DNA of 64,000 nucleotides, from assembly GCA_022772735.1 (NCBI GenBank), contig JALEZD010000018.1:1-64000 (forward strand), in the 5' to 3' direction. Both the position numbers and the translations under genes were made by a program. Of this stretch, positions 37,304 to 47,384 are shown piece after piece; position 1 is the stretch's first letter; each line of letters begins with the position of its first letter. Below the pieces are notes generated by a model, which saw only the letters and a list, made by a program, of their open reading frames with translations, ran no database searches and had not been told where the DNA came from. Source of the DNA: Erysipelotrichaceae bacterium. Lineage in GTDB: Bacteria > Bacillota_I > Bacilli_A > Erysipelotrichales > Erysipelotrichaceae.

Positions 37304-39354
37304 TTATTCACCTTTTTAACCTTATAATTTGAACCAGTAAATTCTGTAGTTGAACATGCATCACTCGCAACATCAAATTCACTATTTTCCCAATATTCTA
37401 AAAGTATATAATCAACCTCATATTCAGTTAAATATTTACATGTATTTTCATAATGAGTATCTTTAATCAAATACCATGGATCCCAACTATAATGCCTTCT
37501 TGCGATTTGATAAAAATCTTCATTTATTCTATATCCATCATAGAAATAATCTCTTGCGCTAAATAGTTGGTATGCATAAGGAATAAATGTCCTAAGTGCA
37601 CTTGTTTGTGAAACAACCACTAAATTTTCATCATTTGAAGAATCCACTAACTTTTTAACTTCATATATTGCTTGTAATTCATTATAAGAAATTTTTTCAA
37701 GTGGTGTTGTATTTTTTCCGCCTTTAACATAAAAGGTATAAAGCCCTTCATCTATATTAATAAAAGAATATACATTACCTAAAATAACGCAAAATAAAAT
37801 TGATAACTTTAAACACCATTGACCAATATTATTCCACTTTAAAAAATTATAAACAGATATAATAAACATTAACTCTAAAAATGGATTAAATATCACTTCA
37901 ATCAATCTATAGTATACTATTCCTGTTAAAAAGTATGCGATTGCAGATGTACATAATGGATTTAAAAATATTAATAGTGTAATTAAAATTAAGTTTTTAA
38001 TAAATTTATCTTCATTTGTTTTAGCTTTTAAAACAAATAGTACAATACCAATCCATCTAATTACATTTAAAATATTATCTAAATAATTAGAATAAACAAA
38101 GAAATAATCTTTAATCATGTCATATTTTTGATGGTCTTCAAAATAATGTAAATAATTCGCAACATATTTATCTATATTCAAATTAATATACAAAGATGCA
38201 AGTACTAAAACTACTCCAGTTACAATAATTATTAGTTTAATATTTTTGTAAAAAAATTCATCTATTGACATCATAAATCTTCTTATAGGCTTAAAAAGTC
38301 TACCAATATAAATAATAGAAATAAAAACAATGCCAACAATCAAAAATACTTTATACACTTTACCAAACATTATTATCCCAAAAAATGCAATTGGAAATAC
38401 AAACGTAAACATTTCATATATAACTTTTTCTTTTTCAATCATAAACAAATATATTGCCAAAGAAAACATTATTACAAATGAAATAAATAAGAAACTACTT
38501 GTAAAAGCCAATCCCGCAAAAATTATTATTGGAAATAAATGTTTTATATCATTAAAACCTTCTTTAATCCACCTGTATATATAAAATATCAACAATGCCC
38601 CAATAACAACTCTATATGTATTCCCATAAAAACTAAATGCGATTTTCCAATAATAAAAATTTGAATAAAACAACAAATACATTCCAACACAAAATAAAAA
38701 CCATTTATTTTTTATTTCAAAATATTCAAGTATGTTTATTATAAACATGCTTGAAAAAACACTATAAATTAAACCCAATCCCCATGTACTTACTGTTATA
38801 TTGGCTAAATAACTTCCAACATTAAAAACAAAGCTATTTATATTTACAAACCAACATAAAAATGATGCAAAATGATAATAACCTTGATATAAATAATAAA
38901 TATCCCATTCACTACCGTAAACACCTGTTATTGGATTAAACATATTCAATTTATCTATACCTATATTTTGAGCTATATAATTTAAATATGTTGCTGAATC
39001 AGAAAGTTCAATATCCAAATATAATTTTGAGTTAATAAATGAAAAAATCAAAACACTAATAATTACAATCAAAAATTTATAATTTAAAAATTCTTTGATA
39101 ACCTCTTTATAATTTTTTAAACAAAGTAATATTCCAACCCCAATTAAAAATAAACTAGTAACGATTATATAATTAAATGATAAATTAAAAATTTGGGCTG
39201 GATAATAAAGTATTTGTATTAATGCAATAAATACAACAAATCCAATAACACTTTTAAATCCTTTTTCTTTTATATTTAACAAATTAACAGTCTCAATTCC
39301 AAAACCAGAACTTATTAAAATTATAAGTAATACACTTAATATTAACCTACTCAT
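37300..39354 (-). CDS. Large multi-pass membrane protein (DUF6077-like)
   Basis: This 684-residue protein has about 14 membrane helices and a soluble C-terminal part. It is paralogous to the 55578 protein: both share an N-terminal VGFV(V/A).(I/L).(L/I)IQILYYP(A/I)Q block and similar C-terminal VVSQTSAL/IASQIYSS segments. The type resembles DUF6077, which I recall as GT-C-like. SATYLNYIAQNIGIDKL in an outer loop might be part of an acceptor or donor site. Function is not established. Confidence 0.65.
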   Translation of the reverse strand: MSRLILSVLLIILISSGFGIETVNLLNIKEKGFKSVIGFVVFIALIQILYYPAQIFNLSFNYIIVTSLFLIGVGILLCLKNYKEVIKEFLNYKFLIVIISVLIFSFINSKLYLDIELSDSATYLNYIAQNIGIDKLNMFNPITGVYGSEWDIYYLYQGYYHFASFLCWFVNINSFVFNVGSYLANITVSTWGLGLIYSVFSSMFIINILEYFEIKNKWFLFCVGMYLLFYSNFYYWKIAFSFYGNTYRVVIGALLIFYIYRWIKEGFNDIKHLFPIIIFAGLAFTSSFLFISFVIMFSLAIYLFMIEKEKVIYEMFTFVFPIAFFGIIMFGKVYKVFLIVGIVFISIIYIGRLFKPIRRFMMSIDEFFYKNIKLIIIVTGVVLVLASLYINLNIDKYVANYLHYFEDHQKYDMIKDYFFVYSNYLDNILNVIRWIGIVLFVLKAKTNEDKFIKNLILITLLIFLNPLCTSAIAYFLTGIVYYRLIEVIFNPFLELMFIISVYNFLKWNNIGQWCLKLSILFCVILGNVYSFINIDEGLYTFYVKGGKNTTPLEKISYNELQAIYEVKKLVDSSNDENLVVVSQTSALRTFIPYAYQLFSARDYFYDGYRINEDFYQIARRHYSWDPWYLIKDTHYENTCKYLTEYEVDYILLEYWENSEFDVASDACSTTEFTGSNYKVKKVNK

Positions 39355-40574
39355 TTTTTTCTCCTTTTAAAAATGTCAATAATTATCATTAAAATAGAAA
39401 TAATACAAAAAATTATATTTGAATAAATTAATACTATGGAAATACTATTTAAATCATTCCATACAACTAACTTATTTGATAAATAAAAACAAAACAAAAC
39501 ACTTATTGCTATACATATAAGTTGAATATAATTCTTCTTTAATATAACAAATAATTGACTAAATATCCAAGTCATACCTAAAGTTGTACCACTAATAATC
39601 GCAAGATACATAATAGAATAATAAGGTGCAATCTCATTTCCATATAATAAACCAATCACAAATTCACCTAAAAAATATACACAGACCTCCGCAATAAATG
39701 CTAAAAATATACTCAACCCAAAAAGCATTATAACTTTTTTTATAAAATTCCCTATTTTATTTTCTAAGTAATCTTTTGCCATGTATGGAGCAAAAGAAAC
39801 GATCAATATTTGTATTACTAACTGAAGAAAAATTATTATTGTATAAATAGATGAGTAAACTCCTAAAAGATTCATATCACCTATATTGGCATATCTTAAT
39901 CTTGGAATTGAAACATTTAATGCACTAAGCATTTCAAAACACATTATTGGTAATGTTAATAATATTATTTTTTTAACATTTTTTAAATTAAACTGAAACT
40001 TGAAATTTATTTCTTTTAGTTTTTTATAGTTATAAAAATAAAGAACTAAAATTGTAATAAAAATCATACAAATTAATCCAAATATTAAACTTTTAGATAT
40101 TGAAAGCACAATAAAAAATACTATAACTAATAAAATCGATCTAATAATCATGGATTTTGCATTAATATCCATTTTTAGCTCCCTTTGATATAAACAATCA
40201 AAAAGTTCAATCATTGCCTCAGAGAACTTAAAAATCGAATATAACAGTACCACTATATTTTGATACATATTATATCCAGAAAAAATAATTATCACTATGA
40301 GTGCTAAAATAGATATTAATATAGAAATTAATCTTACAACAATATAATCTCCATAATAAAAACCTTCTTCATTTGAAACAATATATCCTCTAAGTCCCCA
40401 AAGAGATATTCCATATAAAGTTGCACCAATTGACATTGCAACACTATAATACCCAGACTCTAATGTTCCAAGAATTCTTAAAATTATAAATCCAAGTATC
40501 CATAATGCTATATTATATAAAATCATACCAACAGTTGTGTATGATAAATTTTTAAATAAACTCTTATTGACCAT
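39351..40574 (-). CDS. Oligosaccharide flippase-type membrane protein
   Basis: This 407-residue, 12-helix protein of the Wzx/PST type begins KSLFKNLSYTTVGMILYN and shows RILGTLESGYYSVAMSIGATLYG, as in polysaccharide exporters. It is shorter than the other three flippases (483-511). The start at 40574 directly follows the HAD stop and has GGAAATTTT upstream; a longer frame at 40604 has no ribosome site. It probably exports a lipid-linked unit made by the GT enzymes of this transcript. Confidence 0.85.
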   Translation of the reverse strand: MVNKSLFKNLSYTTVGMILYNIALWILGFIILRILGTLESGYYSVAMSIGATLYGISLWGLRGYIVSNEEGFYYGDYIVVRLISILISILALIVIIIFSGYNMYQNIVVLLYSIFKFSEAMIELFDCLYQRELKMDINAKSMIIRSILLVIVFFIVLSISKSLIFGLICMIFITILVLYFYNYKKLKEINFKFQFNLKNVKKIILLTLPIMCFEMLSALNVSIPRLRYANIGDMNLLGVYSSIYTIIIFLQLVIQILIVSFAPYMAKDYLENKIGNFIKKVIMLFGLSIFLAFIAEVCVYFLGEFVIGLLYGNEIAPYYSIMYLAIISGTTLGMTWIFSQLFVILKKNYIQLICIAISVLFCFYLSNKLVVWNDLNSISIVLIYSNIIFCIISILMIIIDIFKRRKK

Positions 40575-40575
40575 T

Positions 40576-41139
40576 TTAAAATTTCCAATCTGATAGTTTT
40601 CCATTTGTAACTAAATACGCTTTATTTGCGATTTGTGCTAAAGGTGTATCAGAGTATGAATCTGAATAAAACTCTTCAATCCTAGCATTATTATAAACAC
40701 TTTTATATCTTAAAACTTTTTCATAGCCATAACAATTTAAACCATCATAAATACCAGTATATTTATCTACATTTGAAGCAATTAGGTTTTTAACATTCAT
40801 CTTATCACAAAATTTTTTCACTAAAAAAAATGGTGAAGCAGAAATAATTAAGTCATCATCTTTTTGCTGCAACAAATACCAATTTTGAACTTTATAATAA
40901 TGCAGTTCAACAAATTCATCTAGAATATTATCAATATTATCTAAATTCTTTAAATAAGAAAACAACTTTTCTTTGAAGTTTGTTTTATCAATTACTTTTA
41001 AACCAAATAAGACTCCAAAAAATATAATTTTTGGCAAACTCAAAAAACATTTAGGATATTTAAAAAATGTATAAAATACAAAATCTCTTGTACTATCATC
41101 TTTATATATAGTTTTGTCAAAATCATATACATTCATCAT
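40576..41139 (-). CDS. HAD-superfamily (subfamily IB) phosphatase-like protein
   Basis: This 187-residue HAD protein carries nucleophile motif DFDKT, motif II IISASP and acidic motif IV in FYSDSYSDTPLA. This arrangement is common to phosphoserine-phosphatase-like enzymes found in capsule clusters. The substrate is unknown; a sugar or lipid phosphate is possible. The second ATG (41136) has better spacing to GGAGG than the first. It overlaps the SGNH gene and precedes the flippase by 1 nt. Confidence 0.8.
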   Translation of the reverse strand: MMNVYDFDKTIYKDDSTRDFVFYTFFKYPKCFLSLPKIIFFGVLFGLKVIDKTNFKEKLFSYLKNLDNIDNILDEFVELHYYKVQNWYLLQQKDDDLIISASPFFLVKKFCDKMNVKNLIASNVDKYTGIYDGLNCYGYEKVLRYKSVYNNARIEEFYSDSYSDTPLAQIANKAYLVTNGKLSDWKF

Positions 41140-42548
41140 TTATCCTCCAATTGATCTCTATGTATGTATAAAGAACCTTCTGTATCCATACAAAAACTAT
41201 CTAAAACTTCGTAAGTTTTTTTATCAACCACACTTATACATGCATAGTTATTTGCTATATTTAATCCTACTCCATTTTTCCACATATATCCATTTGATTC
41301 AACTTTAAAAACATTATCACCTAAATAAAAATCTTTAGAAAAATAATCATAACTATAATAAGCTTCTACTTTACCATCTTCAACTTTAATTATCGCTTTT
41401 TCTTTTGGGTGATTATAAAAATCATATCCGATATTATTTAGTTTATGTTTATCTTGAGCACTAAGTAAACTCCCCTCAAAAAAATTGTAATTCATAAATA
41501 ATATATGATCATCTTTTTTTATTTGTTCAAGTAATGTATCCACATCCCAAATTCTTTTAAATTTTTCTTTTTTCATATCTATTATCATCTTATGATATTC
41601 TTCATCATAAACATCACTTGATTTATCTATATTATAATTTTCATTTATATAAGTTGATAAATATTCACTTATCTTAGTTGCACCATACATGTTCGCATGC
41701 CATATATCACCATCAATATCAAAAACATATCCAATATCATTTTTAATTAAATTAAAATCAATAAAATTATATTTTGTATTTTTTTGAATAAATGTAAATA
41801 TTTTTGCATCATCTTCACTTAAATAAAATGGTGTTTTAATAAGCAATAACTCTATATTATTTTCATCACACAATTTTTTTATTTTATTTAAATAATCCAA
41901 ATTAACTTCTTTTATTTCACCATTATATAAATTATCAAAATTCACAATATTCAAACTATAATTTTTTCCTAAAGTATACCCAAAGTTATGCTTAACTTCT
42001 TTTTTTAATATATCCTTACCATATAATTCATACCACCTGTTATGGTATAAAGAAACATCAAAAATATTGTATAAAATATCTTCTTTATTAAATAAATTGT
42101 TAAAAGCCTCTATTTTAACTTCGCTGGTTTTTAAATTTTCTAAATTAACTCTATATATACCCTCAGTTTTACAAAAATTAATACTATCAGAAAGTCCAAA
42201 AACATCTAAAACAACTAGTTTTGGACTTTGATATTTAATTGCTTCTTTCAAAAAGTAATATGAAACTTCTATAGGTTGACACTCTCCTGAAAAAATATAA
42301 CTATTTAAATCTGTTTTTTCATTTATAATAGCTGGATTAACTCCATAATAAATATGACTCGAACCCAAAAAGATTACATCCATACTATTCTTTTTCAAAT
42401 TATAAAACCCTAAAACTTTATCTTTTGTATTATTATCTTCATCTAATCTATCTGGTCTTAATACTTTAGATAAAAATAAAGCCATTATTAAAACTAAAAA
42501 TACAAATATAGTTAATTTCAATAATCCTTTAAATATATCTTTAATCAT
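41136..42548 (-). CDS. Membrane-anchored SGNH-type hydrolase/acyltransferase, partner of MBOAT
   Basis: This 470-residue protein has one N-terminal membrane helix (about 8-28) and an outer SGNH-like domain. The nucleophile block is LGSSHIYYG (Ser64 region) and the Asp/His pair is DIWH (Asp281, His284). In DltD/AlgX-like systems such a protein transfers the acyl group brought across by an MBOAT protein onto a polymer. About 150 residues after the domain are not recognised and are rich in strands. The start at 42548 has AAGGTG 6 nt upstream; the longer frame uses GTG at 42557. It lies 12 nt after the MBOAT gene. Confidence 0.82.
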   Translation of the reverse strand: MIKDIFKGLLKLTIFVFLVLIMALFLSKVLRPDRLDEDNNTKDKVLGFYNLKKNSMDVIFLGSSHIYYGVNPAIINEKTDLNSYIFSGECQPIEVSYYFLKEAIKYQSPKLVVLDVFGLSDSINFCKTEGIYRVNLENLKTSEVKIEAFNNLFNKEDILYNIFDVSLYHNRWYELYGKDILKKEVKHNFGYTLGKNYSLNIVNFDNLYNGEIKEVNLDYLNKIKKLCDENNIELLLIKTPFYLSEDDAKIFTFIQKNTKYNFIDFNLIKNDIGYVFDIDGDIWHANMYGATKISEYLSTYINENYNIDKSSDVYDEEYHKMIIDMKKEKFKRIWDVDTLLEQIKKDDHILFMNYNFFEGSLLSAQDKHKLNNIGYDFYNHPKEKAIIKVEDGKVEAYYSYDYFSKDFYLGDNVFKVESNGYMWKNGVGLNIANNYACISVVDKKTYEVLDSFCMDTEGSLYIHRDQLEDK

Positions 42549-42560
42549 AAATTTCACCTT

Positions 42561-43853
42561 CTAAAAAGTTTGGTAAATAAAGTCACTTGCGCTATAGTTT
42601 ATTCCATATTTACCAAATATCATAAAACAAAATACCAATAAAATATAAATAAACCATCTAACAAAAATATTTCTTTTATTTAACCACATCAAAACATTAT
42701 ATTTATTTCTAAAAAAATCTAATATAATCATTCCAAATAAAAATATAACGGTAATATTAAAATCCATTGGATTAATATTTAAAATATTTGTATCTATTTT
42801 TGTAAAATTAAGCTCAAATAATTTTTTCAATACAAACAAAGCTACATCTATACCATTTCTAAAAAATATCCAACTAAATGTCACTAACAAAAATGTAGTT
42901 ATTACTCCCATAAAATTATTTATACGCATTTTATCATTGATAATTTGAAAAACACCATGTAATAACCCCCAAATCAAACAACTAAAACTAAAACCATGCC
43001 ATAAACCACTAAGTAAAGATACAATTAAAATATTTGCATATTTATTTATTTTTCCTTTTCTATTACCACCTAGAGGTATATAAACATAATCTTTAAACCA
43101 AGAGCTGAGTGATATATGCCATCTTCTATAAAAATCACTAAAATTTCTAGCCAAATACGGTGTATTAAAATTTGGTTTTAAATCATAACCAAACATTTTA
43201 GAAATTCCTATAGCCATATTAGAATATGCATCAAAATCAAAATATATTTGAAAACTGTAAAAAATAACTGCTAAAAAGTAATAAGATGAAGATAGTTCTT
43301 TAATACTATATATACTACTTACAATTTCATTAATTCTTAAGACAATAACCATTTTTTCAAATAGCCCCATCATAAACAAAATAAATCCAGACTTAATATC
43401 TGAATAACTAATATCCGTTTTATATACAAAATCATTGTATCTTATTATTGGACCTGCAGTAATAACTGGAAAAAAACTTACATAACAAAAATAGTCAATG
43501 AGATTTTCATTTTTTATTTTACCATTATATTTATCTACTACATAACTCATAATTTTAAAAGAAATAAACGAAATTCCAATTATTTCTAAATAAGTACTTG
43601 TTTTAAAAAATACTAATGTAGACAAAATTAAGATATTTAAAAAAATCATTTTGTTTTTAGTGATTTTTTTTGAAATAAAATAGCACCACAAAGATATAAA
43701 AATTAAATATATCGTTCCATATAAATTAAATGAAGTATAAAAAACTATACCAATTATGATTAACAATATTTTTTTTAAAATATCATTACATAAGTGATAT
43801 ACACCCACATTAAATAATACAAACACAATAAATTTAATTGATGTTATTGACAT
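42561..43853 (-). CDS. MBOAT family O-acyltransferase
   Basis: This 430-residue membrane protein has about 10-11 helices. The family core RNFSDFYRRWHISLSSWF (His246) and SLLSGLWHGFSF with the catalytic His286 are clear, and FDFDAYSNMAIG precedes them. MBOAT proteins pass acyl groups (usually acetyl) across the membrane for polymer O-acylation. It overlaps the YfhO gene by 20 nt and feeds the SGNH protein downstream. It is a paralogue of the MBOAT at 48627. Confidence 0.93.
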   Translation of the reverse strand: MSITSIKFIVFVLFNVGVYHLCNDILKKILLIIIGIVFYTSFNLYGTIYLIFISLWCYFISKKITKNKMIFLNILILSTLVFFKTSTYLEIIGISFISFKIMSYVVDKYNGKIKNENLIDYFCYVSFFPVITAGPIIRYNDFVYKTDISYSDIKSGFILFMMGLFEKMVIVLRINEIVSSIYSIKELSSSYYFLAVIFYSFQIYFDFDAYSNMAIGISKMFGYDLKPNFNTPYLARNFSDFYRRWHISLSSWFKDYVYIPLGGNRKGKINKYANILIVSLLSGLWHGFSFSCLIWGLLHGVFQIINDKMRINNFMGVITTFLLVTFSWIFFRNGIDVALFVLKKLFELNFTKIDTNILNINPMDFNITVIFLFGMIILDFFRNKYNVLMWLNKRNIFVRWFIYILLVFCFMIFGKYGINYSASDFIYQTF

Positions 43854-46365
43854 TTTTACCCCTTAACTTAAAATTCAAATAAATAAGTATTATAAAACTA
43901 ATTGAGCTAACAATTAATCCAACCTTTAAATATGGTACTTCATATACCATTTTAACACTATGAGACCCTTTATTGAGTTTAAATCCTAAAAAACCTAGTT
44001 GAACTTTATTTGTTTCAACTTTTTCTCCATCAACATAAACCTTCCAACCTTTATCATACCCTATTGATGTAAAAACCCATTTGTTATCACTATCAATATC
44101 TATCTTAGCTTCAATTACATCATTTTTATATTTAACATCATAAAATTTCTCTTTAAACCTTTCACTAAACCATTTTTCATAATAATCCATTGGTTTAACT
44201 TTTAAAGAAATATCATATTTTTGATTTTCATTATTACCACTTACAATAATTAAATCAACATAGGTATTTTTATCAATGTAAAAATCCAAGTAATTATATT
44301 GCCAAAAATTACCACTATATAAGAGTTTTTCTTTATAAAACATATCAACTTGTGTATTTTCTATATTACCATTTTCAATATACAAATTGACATTGTTTAA
44401 AGGATTTTCAAAAGCATAATATCTAATATCTTCAAAACCCATTTTTCCATAGTCAATTATATTAATATTACCTACAGTATTATTACTCTTTTCATCAACT
44501 ATTAAATATTCTGACATTATCAAATCTTGATTTAAGTAAGTCAATTTATCAAATTCATCTTTACTAATAGTTTTATCGTATGTAAATCCGAGTTCAATAA
44601 AATTTTTATTTTCATAAATATAATAATCATCATAATACTCTTTAAAACTATATCCAAAAGGAACTTGTTTTATATCACTTTTACCATATATATATTTTAC
44701 AGATAAAAGATTGTATAAATCCCAGCTTGAATATCTTTGATCCATTTGCCAATTATTTTTTATTCTCTTTAAAAAATCTTCCATTTCACTATTATAAATA
44801 GTGCTGTAAAATGAAACACCTTTAAAATCATTCTCATATGGAGTGTTAGATGTTGTATATCTAAAATTTTCTAAATATTCATCGTTGTAAATTATTCTAT
44901 GAAAAGATTTATCACTTTTTAAATATTCAACAATTTTATCATCTTTTAAAACTTCTTCTGTAATTTTAAAATCAACAGGTTTATCATTTAAAACAAGCAT
45001 ACTAACTGAAAAAATAGCCTCAAGACTTAAAATAATAACCAAAAGTTTTTTAACTTTTTTTACATAATAAATTAAAGTTAATATTCCAATAAAACTTACA
45101 AAACACAAAATATTAAACAATCTACTTATATTACTTGTTAGAGTATATACATAGCTTATACCATAAAAAATCCAAGCCATACCAACATATACAAAAAAAC
45201 TATAAAAAACATATTTGTTCTCAATTAAACCATCTTCAATTTCATCATTGATGCTCATAACTCCATATGCAATCATAAAACATATCATGTAAAACCATCG
45301 TGACTCCATATTTAGTTGTAATAAATACCAAAAGGATTTAAAAATAATCATTATAAAAAATAAAATAAAAACTGCAATTAAACTTCTTTTTCTTATTTTA
45401 TTTTTAAGTTTAAATATAAGTGGTAAAAGTACACCTGATATAGCCATCATATAAAGCGAAGCACCACCACCCCAGCCGATAAAATTATATTTTTCTAAAT
45501 CAATAAAAATACTCGTGCTTTCATGGTCAACTGTTGGTGCAAAAAAACCACTTAATATTTTAAATAAATCATATTTACCTATTCTAGAAAATAAAGTTAT
45601 ATCGCTTGAAAATCTTGGGTTACTACTCAACATGTATGCACAAGGTATAAGTATAAATGAAGAAATACCAATTGATATAAAAATCAAACAAACAAACTTA
45701 AATCCTTTTTGTATTATTTTATTAACAGTATTGTATTCAAGTTCAATCGTTCTAATTAATGCATATAAACAAATAAATGGAATAAACATATACATGAAAT
45801 AGTAGTTAATCATACCAATTAATGATAGTGTTAAAACTAAACATATTATTTTATTCTCTTTCAGATACTTCTCAATAAAATACAAAACTAGTGGATATAA
45901 GATAAATGCATCTAAAAAAACATATAAATGTAAATACGAAAAAACCCACCCACTAAATGAAATAATAAATCCACCTATCAAAACACTTGTATTATGTTTA
46001 AAAACCTCTTTTGCCCATTTTGTAGTGAAAATAAATAATAAAATTATTTTTATAATATTAAAATATAAAAAAGACTGATGAACTAAATTTTTATTTAAAA
46101 AGTTTGTAAATAAGAAAAATGGGCTAAAAAGATAATAAGCCATCGCAAAAACATTTGCCCCAAAACCAATACTGAAATCATAAAATTGAAAATTATTAGT
46201 TTGAATTTTATTAATAGCCCCTAAATAAAACTGATAAATCTGATGAAAATCATCACCATTAAAAACAAGTGATGAATTATTAAATACAATAACAGGTAAA
46301 AAACCTATGAATAAACATAAGGCAACTAAAAATACATATTTATTTCTATTTAAAATTTTTTTCAT
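43834..46365 (-). CDS. YfhO-family membrane protein (GT-C type)
   Basis: This 843-residue protein has about 13 membrane helices followed by a long outer region. DDFHQIYQFYLGAINK and the C-terminal beta block IGYDKGWKVYVDGEKVE/LGFLGFKLNKGSHSV are typical YfhO signatures. It likely transfers a sugar from a polyprenyl carrier to a surface polymer. The GT2 gene next upstream (46362) has a C-terminal two-helix membrane part and overlaps this gene by 4 nt (ATGA), so the two are a natural donor/transferase pair. Confidence 0.9.
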   Translation of the reverse strand: MKKILNRNKYVFLVALCLFIGFLPVIVFNNSSLVFNGDDFHQIYQFYLGAINKIQTNNFQFYDFSIGFGANVFAMAYYLFSPFFLFTNFLNKNLVHQSFLYFNIIKIILLFIFTTKWAKEVFKHNTSVLIGGFIISFSGWVFSYLHLYVFLDAFILYPLVLYFIEKYLKENKIICLVLTLSLIGMINYYFMYMFIPFICLYALIRTIELEYNTVNKIIQKGFKFVCLIFISIGISSFILIPCAYMLSSNPRFSSDITLFSRIGKYDLFKILSGFFAPTVDHESTSIFIDLEKYNFIGWGGGASLYMMAISGVLLPLIFKLKNKIRKRSLIAVFILFFIMIIFKSFWYLLQLNMESRWFYMICFMIAYGVMSINDEIEDGLIENKYVFYSFFVYVGMAWIFYGISYVYTLTSNISRLFNILCFVSFIGILTLIYYVKKVKKLLVIILSLEAIFSVSMLVLNDKPVDFKITEEVLKDDKIVEYLKSDKSFHRIIYNDEYLENFRYTTSNTPYENDFKGVSFYSTIYNSEMEDFLKRIKNNWQMDQRYSSWDLYNLLSVKYIYGKSDIKQVPFGYSFKEYYDDYYIYENKNFIELGFTYDKTISKDEFDKLTYLNQDLIMSEYLIVDEKSNNTVGNINIIDYGKMGFEDIRYYAFENPLNNVNLYIENGNIENTQVDMFYKEKLLYSGNFWQYNYLDFYIDKNTYVDLIIVSGNNENQKYDISLKVKPMDYYEKWFSERFKEKFYDVKYKNDVIEAKIDIDSDNKWVFTSIGYDKGWKVYVDGEKVETNKVQLGFLGFKLNKGSHSVKMVYEVPYLKVGLIVSSISFIILIYLNFKLRGKNVNNIN

Positions 46366-47297
46366 TTTCTCTTTTCATTTTGATAAAATTCATTGACCTT
46401 CCACTCAAACATAAAACGTGTTTGATTTTTAAGTGCATCTAGAATTATTCCTGTCATAAACATAAATATTGATATTACACAAAGTGAAGATGCCAAAATA
46501 GCTGAAGGAACTTTACTTACAAAGTGTGTTGTACTAAATTCCAAAACAACAGGAATACCTATCAACATTCCTAAAACCCAAAATAATAGTGAAAGTCCTC
46601 CAAAAAATAAGAATGGTCTATAATTTTTAAACAAATCAAACAATGTAACTAAAACTTTTAATCCATCACTAAATGTACTAAGTTTACTATAACTCCCCTC
46701 TGGTCTATCTCTATAAACGATTGGAATTTGTTTTATTTTCATTCCATATACCAAAGAAAATATGGTCATTTCAGTTTCTATTTGAAATCCATCACTCATA
46801 ATAGGCATACATTTTACATACTTTTTACTGTAAGCTCTATAGCCAGTCATTATATCATTTATATTATTTTTAAATAATTTATTAATTAATCCTTTAACTA
46901 AATTATTACCAAAATTATGAAAGCCCCTTTTATTTTCTGATTCATATGTGCCATTAGAAAGTCTATCTCCTATACACATATCTATACCCTCATTTAATAC
47001 AGCATTAACTAAATCATTAACTGCTTCTGCAGGATAAGTATCATCTCCATCTACAAGTACATAGCAATCAGCCTCAATGTCTCTAAACATTGATTTAACT
47101 ACATTACCTTTACCTTGTAATGGTTCTTTTCTAACTATTGCACCGGCATTTTGAGCTATCTCATATGTATTATCTGTTGAATTATTATCATAAACATATA
47201 TACTTGCCATTGGTAATTCTCTTCTAAAATCTTTTATAACTTTTTCAATGGTAAGCTCTTCATTATAACATGGTACAAGTACCGCAACTTTTGCCAT
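46362..47297 (-). CDS. Polyprenol-type GT2 glycosyltransferase with C-terminal membrane helices
   Basis: This 311-residue protein has a DPM1-like GT2 domain (VAVLVPCYNEELTIEKV, VYDNNSTDNT, VLVDGDDTYP, GYRAYSKK) and two C-terminal helices (about 228-252 and 268-290). It would load a sugar onto a polyprenyl phosphate on the inner face. It is the first gene of the leftward operon running to 27153, with GGAGGAAAA before the ATG, and is coupled to a YfhO gene. A divergent rightward gene starts 87 nt away. Confidence 0.9.
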   Translation of the reverse strand: MAKVAVLVPCYNEELTIEKVIKDFRRELPMASIYVYDNNSTDNTYEIAQNAGAIVRKEPLQGKGNVVKSMFRDIEADCYVLVDGDDTYPAEAVNDLVNAVLNEGIDMCIGDRLSNGTYESENKRGFHNFGNNLVKGLINKLFKNNINDIMTGYRAYSKKYVKCMPIMSDGFQIETEMTIFSLVYGMKIKQIPIVYRDRPEGSYSKLSTFSDGLKVLVTLFDLFKNYRPFLFFGGLSLLFWVLGMLIGIPVVLEFSTTHFVSKVPSAILASSLCVISIFMFMTGIILDALKNQTRFMFEWKVNEFYQNEKRK

Positions 47298-47354
47298 AAT
47301 TTTCCTCCAAATATATTAATATAATACTAAAAAAATTAATCATTTACTAGTTTA

Positions 47355-47363
47355 TGGTAAAAT
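47355..47363 (+). promoter_or_regulatory. Extended -10 promoter of the rightward SGNH/MBOAT pair
   Basis: TGGTAAAAT is a near-consensus -10 box with TG extension, 21 nt before the ATG. The AAGGGA ribosome site lies between. The leftward GT2 gene must start from the same 87-bp gap, where only AT-rich -10-like sequence (TATTAT) is visible. Confidence 0.5.
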
Positions 47364-47384
47364 AAAAAAGTAAGGGAATTTTAT

